Assembly (NCBI RefSeq): GCF_002160325.1
Contig: NZ_NFKJ01000007.1
Location: forward strand, 1-64,000
Source of the DNA: Lachnoclostridium sp. An181
GTDB lineage: Bacteria > Bacillota > Clostridia > Lachnospirales > Lachnospiraceae
DNA length: 64,000 nt
Reading direction: 5' to 3'
The position numbers and the translations under genes are program-made. Positions 14,815-26,168 of this stretch are shown piece by piece. Position 1 is the stretch's first letter, and every line of letters begins with the position of its first letter. The notes beneath the pieces are model-generated. The model ran no database searches. It was not told the origin of the DNA and was given only the letters and a program-made list of their open reading frames with translations.

Positions 14815-15684
14815 ATGGAGAAAAAGAATTTAATTTCCCCTTTTCAGTTTCTAAGGATGGGGCTCTCGCCATCGATCATTCTGTATGAAACTGTTCTGGA
14901 AGAGCTGCAACAGTTCAAACCTCCCTCTTGTGGCAATTTTTCTTCGTTGGTTTCTCTCTACAGGTTTGACCAGAAACTGAAAAAACTTCTATTTGCACAT
15001 ATCCAGAGCATTGAAGAAAAATTAAGGGCATTGCTGACCTATAATTTCTGTCATTATTTCGACCATTCCTTTGATGCATATCTGGATTTTGAGCATTATC
15101 AGCATATCGTCGGAAACGAGTCTGAAATATTCCAACTAATTCACAAACTATCACTATTGGAGCATCAGAGATTTGCACCTGCAGAATACTCCCCTTTCTA
15201 TCCTCCTGTATGGACCAGGACAAAATCTATTTCTTTTCACCTTCTCGCAAAAATCTATCATTTTTCAAAGCCTCAGATCCAAAAAGATATTTCACTGCAT
15301 TTCTGCGGGCAAAACCCGGATACACTGTCCAGATTGTTTTTATTTTTATCCTGTTTTCAGGACCTGGATACTTTCGAAGATACATGCTTTTTCAATATCC
15401 GTATAAAAACAAAGCTTCCGGACTTGGATTTGCACAGAAAGTTTCAAATTCCCCGAAAAACCGCCGGAGAACGCTATGGGAAAAATGATATTTTTGCACT
15501 TTTATTGGCCTTACATACTCTTCTTCCGCCCTCACAATTCCACGAGCTGAACAGTGAATTTATGTTGCTTTTCTGGGATTTTCTGGACAAAAATCCAGAT
15601 ATCGACGCTTACAAATTTTTAAAAATGATGGGGATTCCTTCCCCTTACTATCAAAAAAATATGAGACCCGGATCTTCGTACTGA
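14815..15684 (+). CDS. Abi_2 (AbiD/AbiF)-like protein with degenerate HEPN motif
   Basis: A 289-residue protein matching the layout of the Abi_2 family (abortive-infection HEPN proteins): SLYRFDQKLKKLLFAHIQSIEEKLRALLTYNF (about 47-78) corresponds to the Y.FD..LR.LLF..I..IE..LR segment, and YPPVWTRTKSISFHLLAKIYH (about 129-149) to the PP.W...E..SFG.LS..Y segment. The region where the family has LRNICAHH reads TFEDTCFFN (186-194): the arginine and histidine of the RNA-cleaving R-x4-H motif are replaced by Glu and Phe. It may therefore be a non-catalytic relative. AAAGGAGG precedes the ATG; the gene has its own promoter and terminator. Confidence 0.7.
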   Translation: MEKKNLISPFQFLRMGLSPSIILYETVLEELQQFKPPSCGNFSSLVSLYRFDQKLKKLLFAHIQSIEEKLRALLTYNFCHYFDHSFDAYLDFEHYQHIVGNESEIFQLIHKLSLLEHQRFAPAEYSPFYPPVWTRTKSISFHLLAKIYHFSKPQIQKDISLHFCGQNPDTLSRLFLFLSCFQDLDTFEDTCFFNIRIKTKLPDLDLHRKFQIPRKTAGERYGKNDIFALLLALHTLLPPSQFHELNSEFMLLFWDFLDKNPDIDAYKFLKMMGIPSPYYQKNMRPGSSY

Positions 15685-15688
15685 CAGA

Positions 15689-15727
15689 AAAAGGCGCTGA
15701 TTTCTAAAAACGGAATCAGCGCCTTTT
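15689..15727. terminator. Bidirectional terminator between the Abi_2-like gene and atpC
   Basis: AAAAGGCGCTGATT and AATCAGCGCCTTTT form a perfect 14-bp stem and serve both converging transcripts. Confidence 0.9.
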
Positions 15728-15735
15728 GTTTTCTA

Positions 15736-16149
15736 TTACTTGATATTATGTCTGCTCGCCACACTGAGCCTTGACATGGCTCTTGCAAGAGCCATTTGAT
15801 TTCGATAATATTCCTTCTGACTGTTTTTCTGCCTCAGCTGTTCCTCCGCATGCTCTTTTGCTTCCCTTGCGCGGACGACATCAATATCCTCCGGCCTTTC
15901 TGCTGCATGGACAAAAACCTTGACTCGGTTGTTGACCACTTCTGCAAGCCCGCCGCTGACAATGGCCTCCCTTTTTTCTCCATCTTCTGTCTCAAACCGG
16001 AGTGTTCCCGGGACAATAGCCACGATCATATTTTCATGATGGGCAAGAACAGCTTTTTCTCCGTCCGGGGCTGGAACTACAAGAATTTTCCCGCGTCCGG
16101 CATAAAATTTTTTATCGCTCGCATATATTTCAAGTCCAAATGTATTCAT
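15736..16149 (-). CDS. atpC: ATP synthase F1 epsilon subunit
   Basis: A 137-residue subunit of the F1 rotor stalk. The N-terminal beta-sandwich (LEIYASDKKFYAGRGKILVVPAPDG; LAHHENMIVAIVPGTLRF; AIVSGGLAEVVNNRVKVFV) is followed by the C-terminal helical hairpin (about 88-130) that inhibits ATP hydrolysis in many bacteria. AAAGGGG precedes the ATG. Last gene of the operon, 15 bases after atpD. Confidence 0.93.
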   Translation of the reverse strand: MNTFGLEIYASDKKFYAGRGKILVVPAPDGEKAVLAHHENMIVAIVPGTLRFETEDGEKREAIVSGGLAEVVNNRVKVFVHAAERPEDIDVVRAREAKEHAEEQLRQKNSQKEYYRNQMALARAMSRLSVASRHNIK

Positions 16150-16164
16150 AGGATTACCCCTTTA

Positions 16165-18452
<2,288 letters not shown>

Positions 18453-18458
18453 CTATGC

Positions 18459-19967
18459 TCACCTGCTTTTATTGCTGAATTCATCTACAGCTTTCAGTAT
18501 CTTTTCCGTCAGATCATCCGTGAGAACTTTCTTTTCATCAATCTCACGGGTGATCTCCGGGTGCATATTTTCCATATAAGCCAACATATTCATTTGATAT
18601 TCTTTGATCCTATTTTCGTCCACATCCGCAAATTTTTTGTGTGTAGCTGCACACAGTGTGATTACCTGCTCATGAAGACTTAGCGGACTGCACAAAGGCT
18701 GTTTCAAAAGCTCCATCAATGTTTTTCCATATTGAAGCTGTGCCTTTGTGGACGCATCCAGATCAGAACTGAACTGTGTAAACACTTCCATCTCCCGGTA
18801 CTGTGCCAGATCGATACGGATACTTCCGGATGCTTTTTTCATGGCCTTTGTCTGCGCTGCACCTCCCACACGGGATACAGACAATCCGACATTGACCGCT
18901 GGTCTCATACCTGAAAAGAACAAATTGCTCTCCAGGAAAATCTGACCGTCTGTGATGGAGATCACATTTGTCGGAATATAAGCTGACACATCTCCTGCCT
19001 GAGTCTCAATGATAGGGAGCGCGGTAATGGACCCCCCTCCCGCCTCATCGCTCAGACGGCTGGACCTCTCCAAAAGTCTGGAATGCAGATAAAAGACATC
19101 CCCAGGGTAAGCTTCGCGTCCAGGTGAGCGCTCAAGCAAAAGGGAAAGCGCGCGGTACGCTACCGCATGTTTGGACAGATCATCATATACGATCAGAACG
19201 TCTTTGCCCTTGTACATAAAATACTCCGCCAGTGCCGTTCCTGCGTATGGTGCGATATATTGCAGAGGAGAGCAGTCGCTTGCCGTAGCTGACACCACTG
19301 TCGTATAGTCCATTGCCCCGTAACGCTCCAGCGTGTTCACCAATTTTGCAATAGTGGACGCTTTCTGTCCGATCGCCACATAAATACATATAACATCCTT
19401 ATCTCTCTGATTAAGGATCGTATCAATAGCAATGGAAGTCTTTCCTGTCTGTCTGTCCCCTATGATCAGCTCCCTTTGCCCCCGTCCGATCGGGAACATA
19501 GAGTCAATGGAAAGAATTCCTGTCTCCAAAGGAACGCTTACAGATTTGCGCTCCACAATGCTAGGCGCCTCCTGCTCGATTGGACGATATCCATCCTCTT
19601 TGATATCACCTTTACCGTCAATCGGAGCTCCGAGAGCATTGATGATCCTTCCGATAAACGCCTCACCTACCGGAATTCCCGCTTTCTTTTTTGTCCGCAC
19701 TACTTTTGTACCCTCGCGGATCCCCGTATCCTTCCCAAAAAGGATACATCCAATCGTATCTTTGCGGATATCCTGAACCATTCCCTTCAGCCCATTTTCA
19801 AAGGTCACGATTTCTCCGTACATCGCATGATCGATTCCATAAACAGTTGCAATTCCGTCTCCTACGGAGATTACTCTTCCTACTTCCTGCTCCTGGAACA
19901 TCTCATCATAATTTTGAATCTCTTCTTTTAAGATAGAGATAATTTCATCTGAATTGATTGAACCCAA
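18459..19967 (-). CDS. atpA: ATP synthase F1 alpha subunit
   Basis: A 502-residue non-catalytic nucleotide-binding subunit. Walker [26 protein letters not shown] and the [22 protein letters not shown] signature are present, with the arginine finger region [14 protein letters not shown] start at 19967 is preferred: GGAGG lies 8 bases upstream and the product begins [17 protein letters not shown], the usual alpha N-terminus. The GTG at 19976 lies within that ribosome-binding site and overlaps the atpH stop. Confidence 0.95.
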   Translation of the reverse strand: MGSINSDEIISILKEEIQNYDEMFQEQEVGRVISVGDGIATVYGIDHAMYGEIVTFENGLKGMVQDIRKDTIGCILFGKDTGIREGTKVVRTKKKAGIPVGEAFIGRIINALGAPIDGKGDIKEDGYRPIEQEAPSIVERKSVSVPLETGILSIDSMFPIGRGQRELIIGDRQTGKTSIAIDTILNQRDKDVICIYVAIGQKASTIAKLVNTLERYGAMDYTTVVSATASDCSPLQYIAPYAGTALAEYFMYKGKDVLIVYDDLSKHAVAYRALSLLLERSPGREAYPGDVFYLHSRLLERSSRLSDEAGGGSITALPIIETQAGDVSAYIPTNVISITDGQIFLESNLFFSGMRPAVNVGLSVSRVGGAAQTKAMKKASGSIRIDLAQYREMEVFTQFSSDLDASTKAQLQYGKTLMELLKQPLCSPLSLHEQVITLCAATHKKFADVDENRIKEYQMNMLAYMENMHPEITREIDEKKVLTDDLTEKILKAVDEFSNKSR

Positions 19968-19972
19968 TCTGT

Positions 19973-20476
19973 TCACCTCCGTATCAAATTCTGTTTCAAT
20001 TTCAGGAAACGGCCCCGCAGGCTGAAATCATACTCAATCCCGTCTGCCTGGAGTAAAAAACCTCCGATCAGGGACTTGTCCTCTTTTTTCTGCAGAATCA
20101 CTTTTTGAACATGAAATTTCTTTTGAAGAAATGTTTCTATCTGTTCGCTCTGCGCCTGATCCGGGGCAGTCACATAGTATAAATCTGCCCTCAGCACGCC
20201 ATTTTCTTTGTCCGCGTACTCCTTGTATGTCTTGATTATATCGGAAAGGAGCGATGCTCTTTGTCTGGAGCATGCCACCTTCAAAAAGTTTCTGATCTTC
20301 TCTGGAAAAACTTTGTCGATCAAGTGTTTTTTTACCTGAATGGAGACCAGCGGGTTCTCCAGCACGGTCTGTAGATTTGGATTTTCCAAGAGCACTGCCT
20401 TTGTCTTTTCGATATCTTCTGCCGGCACATGCAGATCATACAACACCTGTGCGTAACTTCTAACGGCCTGTTTCAT
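19973..20476 (-). CDS. atpH: ATP synthase F1 delta subunit
   Basis: A 167-residue peripheral-stalk subunit (OSCP type). N-terminal helical domain [45 protein letters not shown] in the middle, and a C-terminal [32 protein letters not shown] that matches the family's end. The ATG at 20476 is chosen; upstream ATG and GTG codons at 20482 and 20485 are alternatives. Its start overlaps the atpF 3' end, so the two are translationally coupled, and its stop lies in the atpA ribosome-binding site. Confidence 0.9.
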   Translation of the reverse strand: MKQAVRSYAQVLYDLHVPAEDIEKTKAVLLENPNLQTVLENPLVSIQVKKHLIDKVFPEKIRNFLKVACSRQRASLLSDIIKTYKEYADKENGVLRADLYYVTAPDQAQSEQIETFLQKKFHVQKVILQKKEDKSLIGGFLLQADGIEYDFSLRGRFLKLKQNLIRR

Positions 20477-20957
20477 CTGCATCACCTGCTTTTTCTAAAA
20501 ATTGCTCATACAGTTTCCTGTCATTTTGGGCACTGTCCTTGTCCTCAGTCACCTTCATGGCAGCTTCCATTGCAAGCTCTGCCACCTGGTTTTTCAGATC
20601 ACGGATCGTCTTTTCTTTTTCAAGCTCAATATTTTCCTGGGCTTTATTGATAATCTGTCCTGCACGGACATCTGCATCTTTTACAATACGGTCATATTCT
20701 GCTTTTGCGTTTTCTTTTGCTCTTGCCACAATCTGCTCAGACTGCACACCAGCGTCCGCAAGTGCCTCTTCATACTGCTTTTTCAGTCCAAGAGCTTCTT
20801 CTTGTTTTGATCTCGCCTCGGCAAGCCCGTCCTCGATCATTTTCTTTCTCTTATCCATGATCTCCATTACAGGCCCGAACAAAAACTTCTTCATTAACCA
20901 GTAAAAAACAAGCAGGTTGATGATCGTAAAGACAAGGTTGATATTTAATTTGAGCAT
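20460..20957 (-). CDS. atpF: ATP synthase Fo b subunit
   Basis: A 165-residue peripheral-stalk subunit: one N-terminal membrane span (INLVFTIINLLVFYWLMKKFLF, about 5-27) and a long charged coiled coil (about 35-150), with the family phrase PVMEIMDKRKKMIEDGLAEA. Good ribosome-binding site (AGGGGGA). Confidence 0.93.
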   Translation of the reverse strand: MLKLNINLVFTIINLLVFYWLMKKFLFGPVMEIMDKRKKMIEDGLAEARSKQEEALGLKKQYEEALADAGVQSEQIVARAKENAKAEYDRIVKDADVRAGQIINKAQENIELEKEKTIRDLKNQVAELAMEAAMKVTEDKDSAQNDRKLYEQFLEKAGDADETGR

Positions 20958-21000
20958 TCCCCCTGCGCCTGCCTTTCTTCAAAAATACACCGAATCATCT

Positions 21001-21228
<228 letters not shown>

Positions 21229-21259
21229 TCATTTCTCCTTTTCTTCATCAAATCTTTTG

Positions 21260-21922
21260 TTACTCAATCGCTTCTTTTATAAATAAAGAAGTTAAAAATA
21301 CAAATACATAGGCCTGAATCAACCCGTCAAAAATATCAAAGTAAAAACTAAACGGAATCGGCAATAATACAGGAAGTATCAATTTGAGCAATTCCATTAC
21401 TACAAATGCTCCCAATACGTTTCCGAAAAGCCGCATACACAATGATACCGGCCGGATAAATACCTCCAACACATTGATCGGTGCGATGATAGGCATCGGC
21501 TCTGCAAAGCTCTTCACCCATTTTTTTGCACCTTTTTTGTGAATTCCCGCATACTCGATCAAAACAATGCTCATGATCGCCAAGGCTGCCGTGACATTCA
21601 TGTCTTTTGTCGGAGACTTAAACCCTAAAAGGCCAATCAGGTTTGCAATTCCTATGTAAAGCGCTACTGTCATCAAATACGGAACATAACGTTTTCCGTC
21701 CTTTCCTAAAATTCCCTCAAAGAAATCCTGCAGAAAGCTTACGAATGATTCCAGCGCCAACTGCTTGCGGCTGACATTTTCTACCTTTAAATTTCTCACC
21801 AATATGATGCTAAGCAGTGTGACGACTCCCATGATGATCCAAGTCACCACAACAGATTCCAGCACCGGTATTCCCTTTCCGATCGGGATGGTAAAAACCG
21901 TATCGCAGTTTAGTTCTTTCAT
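21260..21922 (-). CDS. atpB: ATP synthase Fo a subunit
   Basis: A 220-residue polytopic membrane subunit that forms the proton half-channels. The essential arginine lies in SLCMRLFGNVLGAF, and the C-terminal FDGLIQAYVFVFLTSLFI matches the last helix. First gene of the operon. No atpI or atpZ assembly gene lies ahead of it, at least in this window. Confidence 0.93.
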   Translation of the reverse strand: MKELNCDTVFTIPIGKGIPVLESVVVTWIIMGVVTLLSIILVRNLKVENVSRKQLALESFVSFLQDFFEGILGKDGKRYVPYLMTVALYIGIANLIGLLGFKSPTKDMNVTAALAIMSIVLIEYAGIHKKGAKKWVKSFAEPMPIIAPINVLEVFIRPVSLCMRLFGNVLGAFVVMELLKLILPVLLPIPFSFYFDIFDGLIQAYVFVFLTSLFIKEAIE

Positions 21923-21984
21923 TAATTCCTCTGCAAACTTCTCCGTATTACTCCCTCCTTCTTTTTTCTCTTTTGAACCTGCTT

Positions 21985-22014
21985 ATTGTAACCCTTTAAT
22001 TTTGGAACTGACAA
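21985..22014 (-). promoter_or_regulatory. Promoter of the ATP synthase operon
   Basis: Minus-strand TTGTCA (22009-22014) and TACAAT (21985-21990) with an 18-base spacer, about 60 bases before atpB. Confidence 0.65.
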
Positions 22015-22022
22015 TATGCACA

Positions 22023-22190
22023 TTTCCCTTTTTTACACATAATCTGCTCAGGATTTTACCAAATTTGACGAAAAAAATTTTTTTGCTCTATAAAACCATA
22101 AAATTTATAACTTTTTTATAAAATATTTACACCTAACCCCTTGTTCCATAATTTTTTCTTATCCATCCATAAATAATAATTAAAATTTTC
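22023..22190. other. AT-rich intergenic stretch
   Basis: Very AT-rich spacer between atpB and the small gene at 22191. Apart from the atp promoter and A/T runs that may act as an UP element, nothing clear was seen. Confidence 0.4.
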
Positions 22191-22436
22191 TTATAAATTT
22201 CTTTCAAGGTCAGTGAGCCATTTGGCAATTTCTTTAAGTCCTTCTTCTGAAAACTCTGTTTCTTTCCACTTCTTTTTCTCATCAGGTGTCGCAGTATACG
22301 CATAGGGTCCCTCCCACGCACAGGCAGCCAACATATCCTCTCTTTTTTCTATCCGATATCTGAATTTCTTGTCTCCTCCTGTGAAGGCAGCCTTTTTATA
22401 AAAATTAAGTGATAATAATGTTTCTCTTTTGATCAT
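22191..22436 (-). CDS. Small soluble protein, unrecognised
   Basis: An 81-residue protein beginning MIKRETLLSLNFYKKAAFTGG, with FRYRIEKRED, a WEGPYAYTATPDEKKKWKETEF centre and an FSEEGLKEIAKWLTDL C-terminal helix. No catalytic motif is visible. Proteins with this layout occur in Lachnospiraceae but I cannot name a function. AAAGGAAA precedes the ATG. It sits alone between the atp operon and DUF1847. Confidence 0.6.
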   Translation of the reverse strand: MIKRETLLSLNFYKKAAFTGGDKKFRYRIEKREDMLAACAWEGPYAYTATPDEKKKWKETEFSEEGLKEIAKWLTDLERNL

Positions 22437-22467
22437 GTCATTTTCCTTTCTTTAAATTAATAAATAA

Positions 22468-22495
22468 AGAAACAGGCCTGGATGTCAGGCCTGTC
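22468..22495 (-). terminator. Terminator of the DUF1847 gene
   Basis: ACAGGCCTG and CAGGCCTGT form a perfect 9-bp stem; on the minus strand TTTCTTTATTT follows. Confidence 0.7.
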
Positions 22496-22523
22496 AAAAT
22501 CATCTCTTTTCAGGTATGAGTAA

Positions 22524-23210
22524 TCAAAACTCTTTGGTTTCTTCCCCCCTGCCATCCTGTTCCAGCAATCTCTTATAATAAGAATTTGCAGTATAAAGCG
22601 CTGCCACAGGATTATGTCCAAGAACCCTGTCTTTTGTCACAAGTGTAGTTACCAGTGCGTCTGAATATTTATAAAACAGGCTATCGTGTCCCACACTAAG
22701 TCCCATTACAATATTCAAATCCGTATGCTCTGCATTCAGCCTCTTTGCCTGATGAATAGGGTTACACATATTTACACCTACTTTTTTACAAGATTCATCA
22801 ATTCCTACCACTGTTTTATCAACTGCCCCTGCTTTACAGGCAACTCCAAATACCTCGAATCCTTTTTTCCTCAGAATGGACGCTAATGTACGGGATTCAC
22901 TGATCAATCCCACACATGTGGCAATACCAATTTTTTTTGCACCTATCCGCTTTGCAAATTGTATCGTCTCCTCCACTCTTGTCAGAATACCATAGTATTC
23001 TGCCTCTACATTGGCGGCATGGATCATTACCTTATGGTTCTCTTCCTCATTGTATAATTCCAGTGACTGTTTTAAAACTTCCTCGTCACTGTTCTCCGTG
23101 GTCAGACAGAATTTGGGATATGTCCTATTCTGTACATCACAGTTGATAACCGCACAGTCTACGCAGCTTCTGATCATCTTTTTTTCTTCCAAAGTCTCCA
23201 CCTCGCTCAT
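22524..23210 (-). CDS. DUF1847 cysteine-rich metal-binding protein
   Basis: A protein of up to 228 residues in the DUF1847 family, common in anaerobes and thought to bind metal through conserved cysteines: SCVDCAVINC near the start, ATCVGL, VACKAGAV and VNMCNPIHQA. MGLSVGHDSLF is another family block. The start is uncertain: the ATG at 23210 has no clear ribosome-binding site, a TTG at 23192 has GAGGT at good spacing, and an ATG at 23177 would begin directly at MIRSCVDC. No pathway is known. Confidence 0.85.
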   Translation of the reverse strand: MSEVETLEEKKMIRSCVDCAVINCDVQNRTYPKFCLTTENSDEEVLKQSLELYNEEENHKVMIHAANVEAEYYGILTRVEETIQFAKRIGAKKIGIATCVGLISESRTLASILRKKGFEVFGVACKAGAVDKTVVGIDESCKKVGVNMCNPIHQAKRLNAEHTDLNIVMGLSVGHDSLFYKYSDALVTTLVTKDRVLGHNPVAALYTANSYYKRLLEQDGRGEETKEF

Positions 23211-23309
23211 CTTTAATTATATAGGCCAATCAATCCATTTACAACGGCCTGTGTTGGGTCAGGAATGATACCGTGGCATCTGCGGGATACAAAGACACGC
23301 GGATAATGT

Positions 23310-23352
23310 AAAAATAGCATAAGTAGCTTTCCCGCTACTTACACTATTTTTT
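23310..23352 (-). terminator. Terminator of leuS
   Basis: AAAAATAG..AAGTAGC and GCTACTT..CTATTTTT form a broken stem around TTTCCC, 12 bases after the leuS stop. Confidence 0.65.
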
Positions 23353-23363
23353 AACTTTGTCTT

Positions 23364-25787
23364 TTATTTCATGACAATATTGATAATTCTTCCTGGCACA
23401 TAGATTTCTTTTACTACATTTCCTGTCAGCTTATCCGCAACTGCCTCTTTTCCAGCTGCAATAGCGTCCTCTTTCGCCACATCCACAGGAAGTGTCACAA
23501 CTGCTCTTGTCTTTCCGTTAATCTGAACAGCAATCTCTTTTTCGTCGTCTTTCATCTTGTTTTCGTCATAAGTCGGCCATCCTGCATGGAATACGGAACC
23601 TTCATTTCCAAGCTGCTGCCAGAGTTCTTCTGCAATGTGCGGAGCAAACGGAGCAAGCAGTACGGATAAAGTATTCATTGTTTCTTTGTCAATACCGCCC
23701 TCCTTCTTTGCAATCTCCACAAGTTTGTTTGTATGTTCCATGAAACCGGAGATCACAGTATTCAGACTGAAACTTTCCAGACGTGTTGTGATATCATAGA
23801 CAAGTTTGTTTCTCTCTTTTACAAGTTCTTTTGTCTCTTCTACATCCGCATCTTTTGCGTCCATCACAAGATTCCATACTTTTTTCAGGAAACGGTACAC
23901 GCCGTCGATTCCTCTGTCATCCCACTCAGCATCAAGTTCCGGAGGACCTACAAACAGCTCGTACATTCTAAGAGAATCACATCCATAATCTCTCACCAGA
24001 TCATCCGGTGACACAACATTCCCTTTGGATTTGCTCATTTTGATTCCGTTCTTTCCTGTGATCATACCCTGGTTGAACAGTTTCTTAAACGGCTCGTCAA
24101 AATCGATCGCTCCAATGTCGCACAGGAATTTTGTATAAAATCTGGAGTACAGAAGGTGAAGCACTGCATGTTCCACCCCTCCGATATACATGTCTACTGG
24201 CAGCATTTCGTCCGCTTTTTCCCTGGAAACCAGTTCTTTAGAATTGTGATTGTCCACATAGCGCAGGAAATACCAGGAGGATCCTGCCCACTGCGGCATG
24301 GTGTTTGTCTCGCGTTTCGCAGGGGAACCACATTTCGGGCATGTTGTATTTACCCAGCTTTCGATCCCCGCAAGCGGAGATTCCCCTGTACCTGTCGGCT
24401 CATAGGAATCCACCTCCGGCAATGTCAACGGCAATTCTTCTTCAGGTACCGGTACTGCCCCGCAGTGCGGACAGTGTACGATCGGTATTGGTTCTCCCCA
24501 GTAACGCTGACGTGAGAATACCCAGTCACGCAGTTTGTAATTCACGGTCTTTCTTCCGATTCCGCGCTCTTCTATCATCATCGGAGCCTCTTTTTTGAGC
24601 ACTGCGGATTCCATGCCATTCCATTCTCCGGAATTGATCATCGTTCCTGCAGCCTCAGTGTAGGCTTCGGTCATATTCTCAATCTCTTTTCCATCCTTTG
24701 CAATTACCTGGATGATCGGAATATGAAATTTGGTTGCAAATTCAAAGTCACGGTCATCGTGTGCAGGTACGCACATGATGGCTCCTGTTCCATAATCTGC
24801 AAGTACATAATCAGACAGCCAGATCGGCACTTTTGCTCCATTGATCGGGTTGATCGCATAACTTCCTGTGAAGACACCTGTCTTTTCTTTGTCCTGGAGT
24901 CTGTCTACGTTGGATTTCATAGATGCCTCATAGATGTATTTTTCTACTGTTTCTCTTGTCTCATCTGTTGCCAGGTCTTTTGCAAGTGCATGCTCCGGTG
25001 CAAGAACCATGAAGGTTGCTCCGTAAAGAGTATCCGGTCTTGTCGTGTAAACCGTGATCTTGTCTTCTCTTCCATCTACTTGAAAATCTACTTCTGCGCC
25101 GTAAGATTTTCCGATCCAATCCGCCTGCATTTTCTTTACTTTTTCCGGCCAGTCCAGTTTATCCAGATCATTTAAGAGACGTTCTGCATATTTGGTAATT
25201 TTTAACATCCACTGACGGAGATTTTTCTTTGTAACCTCTGTACCGCAGCGCTCACATTTTCCGTTTACAACTTCCTCGTTTGCAAGCCCTGTCTTACAGG
25301 ACGGACACCAGTTGATCGGAAACTCTTTTTCATATGCAAGCCCTTCTTTGAACATCTTTACAAAAATCCACTGGGTCCATTTGTAAAACTCCGGATCTGT
25401 TGTATTGACTTCCATATCCCAGTCATACAAAGCTGCGATATCATTGATCTGCTTTTTGATGTTTTTTACATTCTCCGCTGTTGAAATTGCCGGGTGAACA
25501 CCCATCTTGATCGCATAGTTTTCCGCCGGAAGCCCGAATGCATCCCATCCCATCGGATGAATGATATAGTATCCCTGTAAAAGCTTATAGCGGCTCCACA
25601 CATCGGAAATCACATATCCTCTCCAATGTCCTACGTGAAGCCCATTTCCTGACGGATATGGGAACATATCCAGACAGTAGTATTTTTCTCTTTTTCCGTT
25701 TTCATCCTCTTTGACATTTACCGGGCTCTTTTCCCAGTTCTCGCGCCATTTCTTTTCAATCGCCTTATGATTATAAGGTACTGCCAT
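23364..25787 (-). CDS. leuS: Leucyl-tRNA synthetase
   Basis: An 807-residue class I synthetase that charges tRNA-Leu. The HIGH-type motif is PYPSGNGLHVGH (HVGH), the KMSKS motif is IKMSKSKGN, and the CP1 editing domain (about 225-420) has TTRPDTLYGATFMVLAPEH. Zinc-type cysteine pairs occur at CPSCKTG/CERCG and at CPHCGAVPV/CPKCG. ATG at 25787 has GGAGGAG at 7 bases; the ATG two codons earlier touches that site. Regulated by the T-box upstream. Confidence 0.97.
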   Translation of the reverse strand: MAVPYNHKAIEKKWRENWEKSPVNVKEDENGKREKYYCLDMFPYPSGNGLHVGHWRGYVISDVWSRYKLLQGYYIIHPMGWDAFGLPAENYAIKMGVHPAISTAENVKNIKKQINDIAALYDWDMEVNTTDPEFYKWTQWIFVKMFKEGLAYEKEFPINWCPSCKTGLANEEVVNGKCERCGTEVTKKNLRQWMLKITKYAERLLNDLDKLDWPEKVKKMQADWIGKSYGAEVDFQVDGREDKITVYTTRPDTLYGATFMVLAPEHALAKDLATDETRETVEKYIYEASMKSNVDRLQDKEKTGVFTGSYAINPINGAKVPIWLSDYVLADYGTGAIMCVPAHDDRDFEFATKFHIPIIQVIAKDGKEIENMTEAYTEAAGTMINSGEWNGMESAVLKKEAPMMIEERGIGRKTVNYKLRDWVFSRQRYWGEPIPIVHCPHCGAVPVPEEELPLTLPEVDSYEPTGTGESPLAGIESWVNTTCPKCGSPAKRETNTMPQWAGSSWYFLRYVDNHNSKELVSREKADEMLPVDMYIGGVEHAVLHLLYSRFYTKFLCDIGAIDFDEPFKKLFNQGMITGKNGIKMSKSKGNVVSPDDLVRDYGCDSLRMYELFVGPPELDAEWDDRGIDGVYRFLKKVWNLVMDAKDADVEETKELVKERNKLVYDITTRLESFSLNTVISGFMEHTNKLVEIAKKEGGIDKETMNTLSVLLAPFAPHIAEELWQQLGNEGSVFHAGWPTYDENKMKDDEKEIAVQINGKTRAVVTLPVDVAKEDAIAAGKEAVADKLTGNVVKEIYVPGRIINIVMK

Positions 25788-25870
25788 TTTCATCTCCTCC
25801 TACTTCTTTCTGAATCCAAAAGGGACTCCGCTCCAGAATAAACAAAGTGGAAAGGATTTTCCTATAGAAT

Positions 25871-26120
25871 AAAAAAGCTTCCGTCTCTTTATTTTCGAAA
25901 GAGACGGAAGTCTTTGTATTCCGTGGTACCACTCTTTTTCATCCGGTCTGCTATCCTGCAGACAAAATGCACTTTAATTTCTGTAACGGGAATTCCCGCC
26001 TCCGACTACTTTCTTTCATCGGAAGAACTCCAAGGCGAGTTCAAAACCTTTCATTCACTGCCTTCCACCACCCGGCAGCTCTCTGCTGAACAAAACAGTT
26101 TCTACTGATCCTTTTCTATG
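25871..26120 (-). promoter_or_regulatory. Leucine T-box riboswitch
   Basis: On the minus strand: an AGTAG S-turn half near 26103, a GGTGGTGG apical-loop type segment near 26065-26075, the GAA partner followed by specifier codon CTC at 26037-26039 (Leu), the T-box proper with GTGGTACCACGG at about 25922-25933, and a terminator (CTTCCGTCTCTTT / AAAGAGACGGAAG) with a T-run at 25871-25912. Uncharged tRNA-Leu(GAG) would favour antitermination and raise LeuS. Confidence 0.9.
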
Positions 26121-26168
26121 TCTTTACTTATTTCATTTTCTATAGACTTTTTTTATTGTATCATAATC

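Noticed and set aside
19968-19976. GTG start for atpA
   Set aside because: It lies in the ribosome-binding site and overlaps the atpH stop; the TTG at 19967 gives the usual N-terminus.
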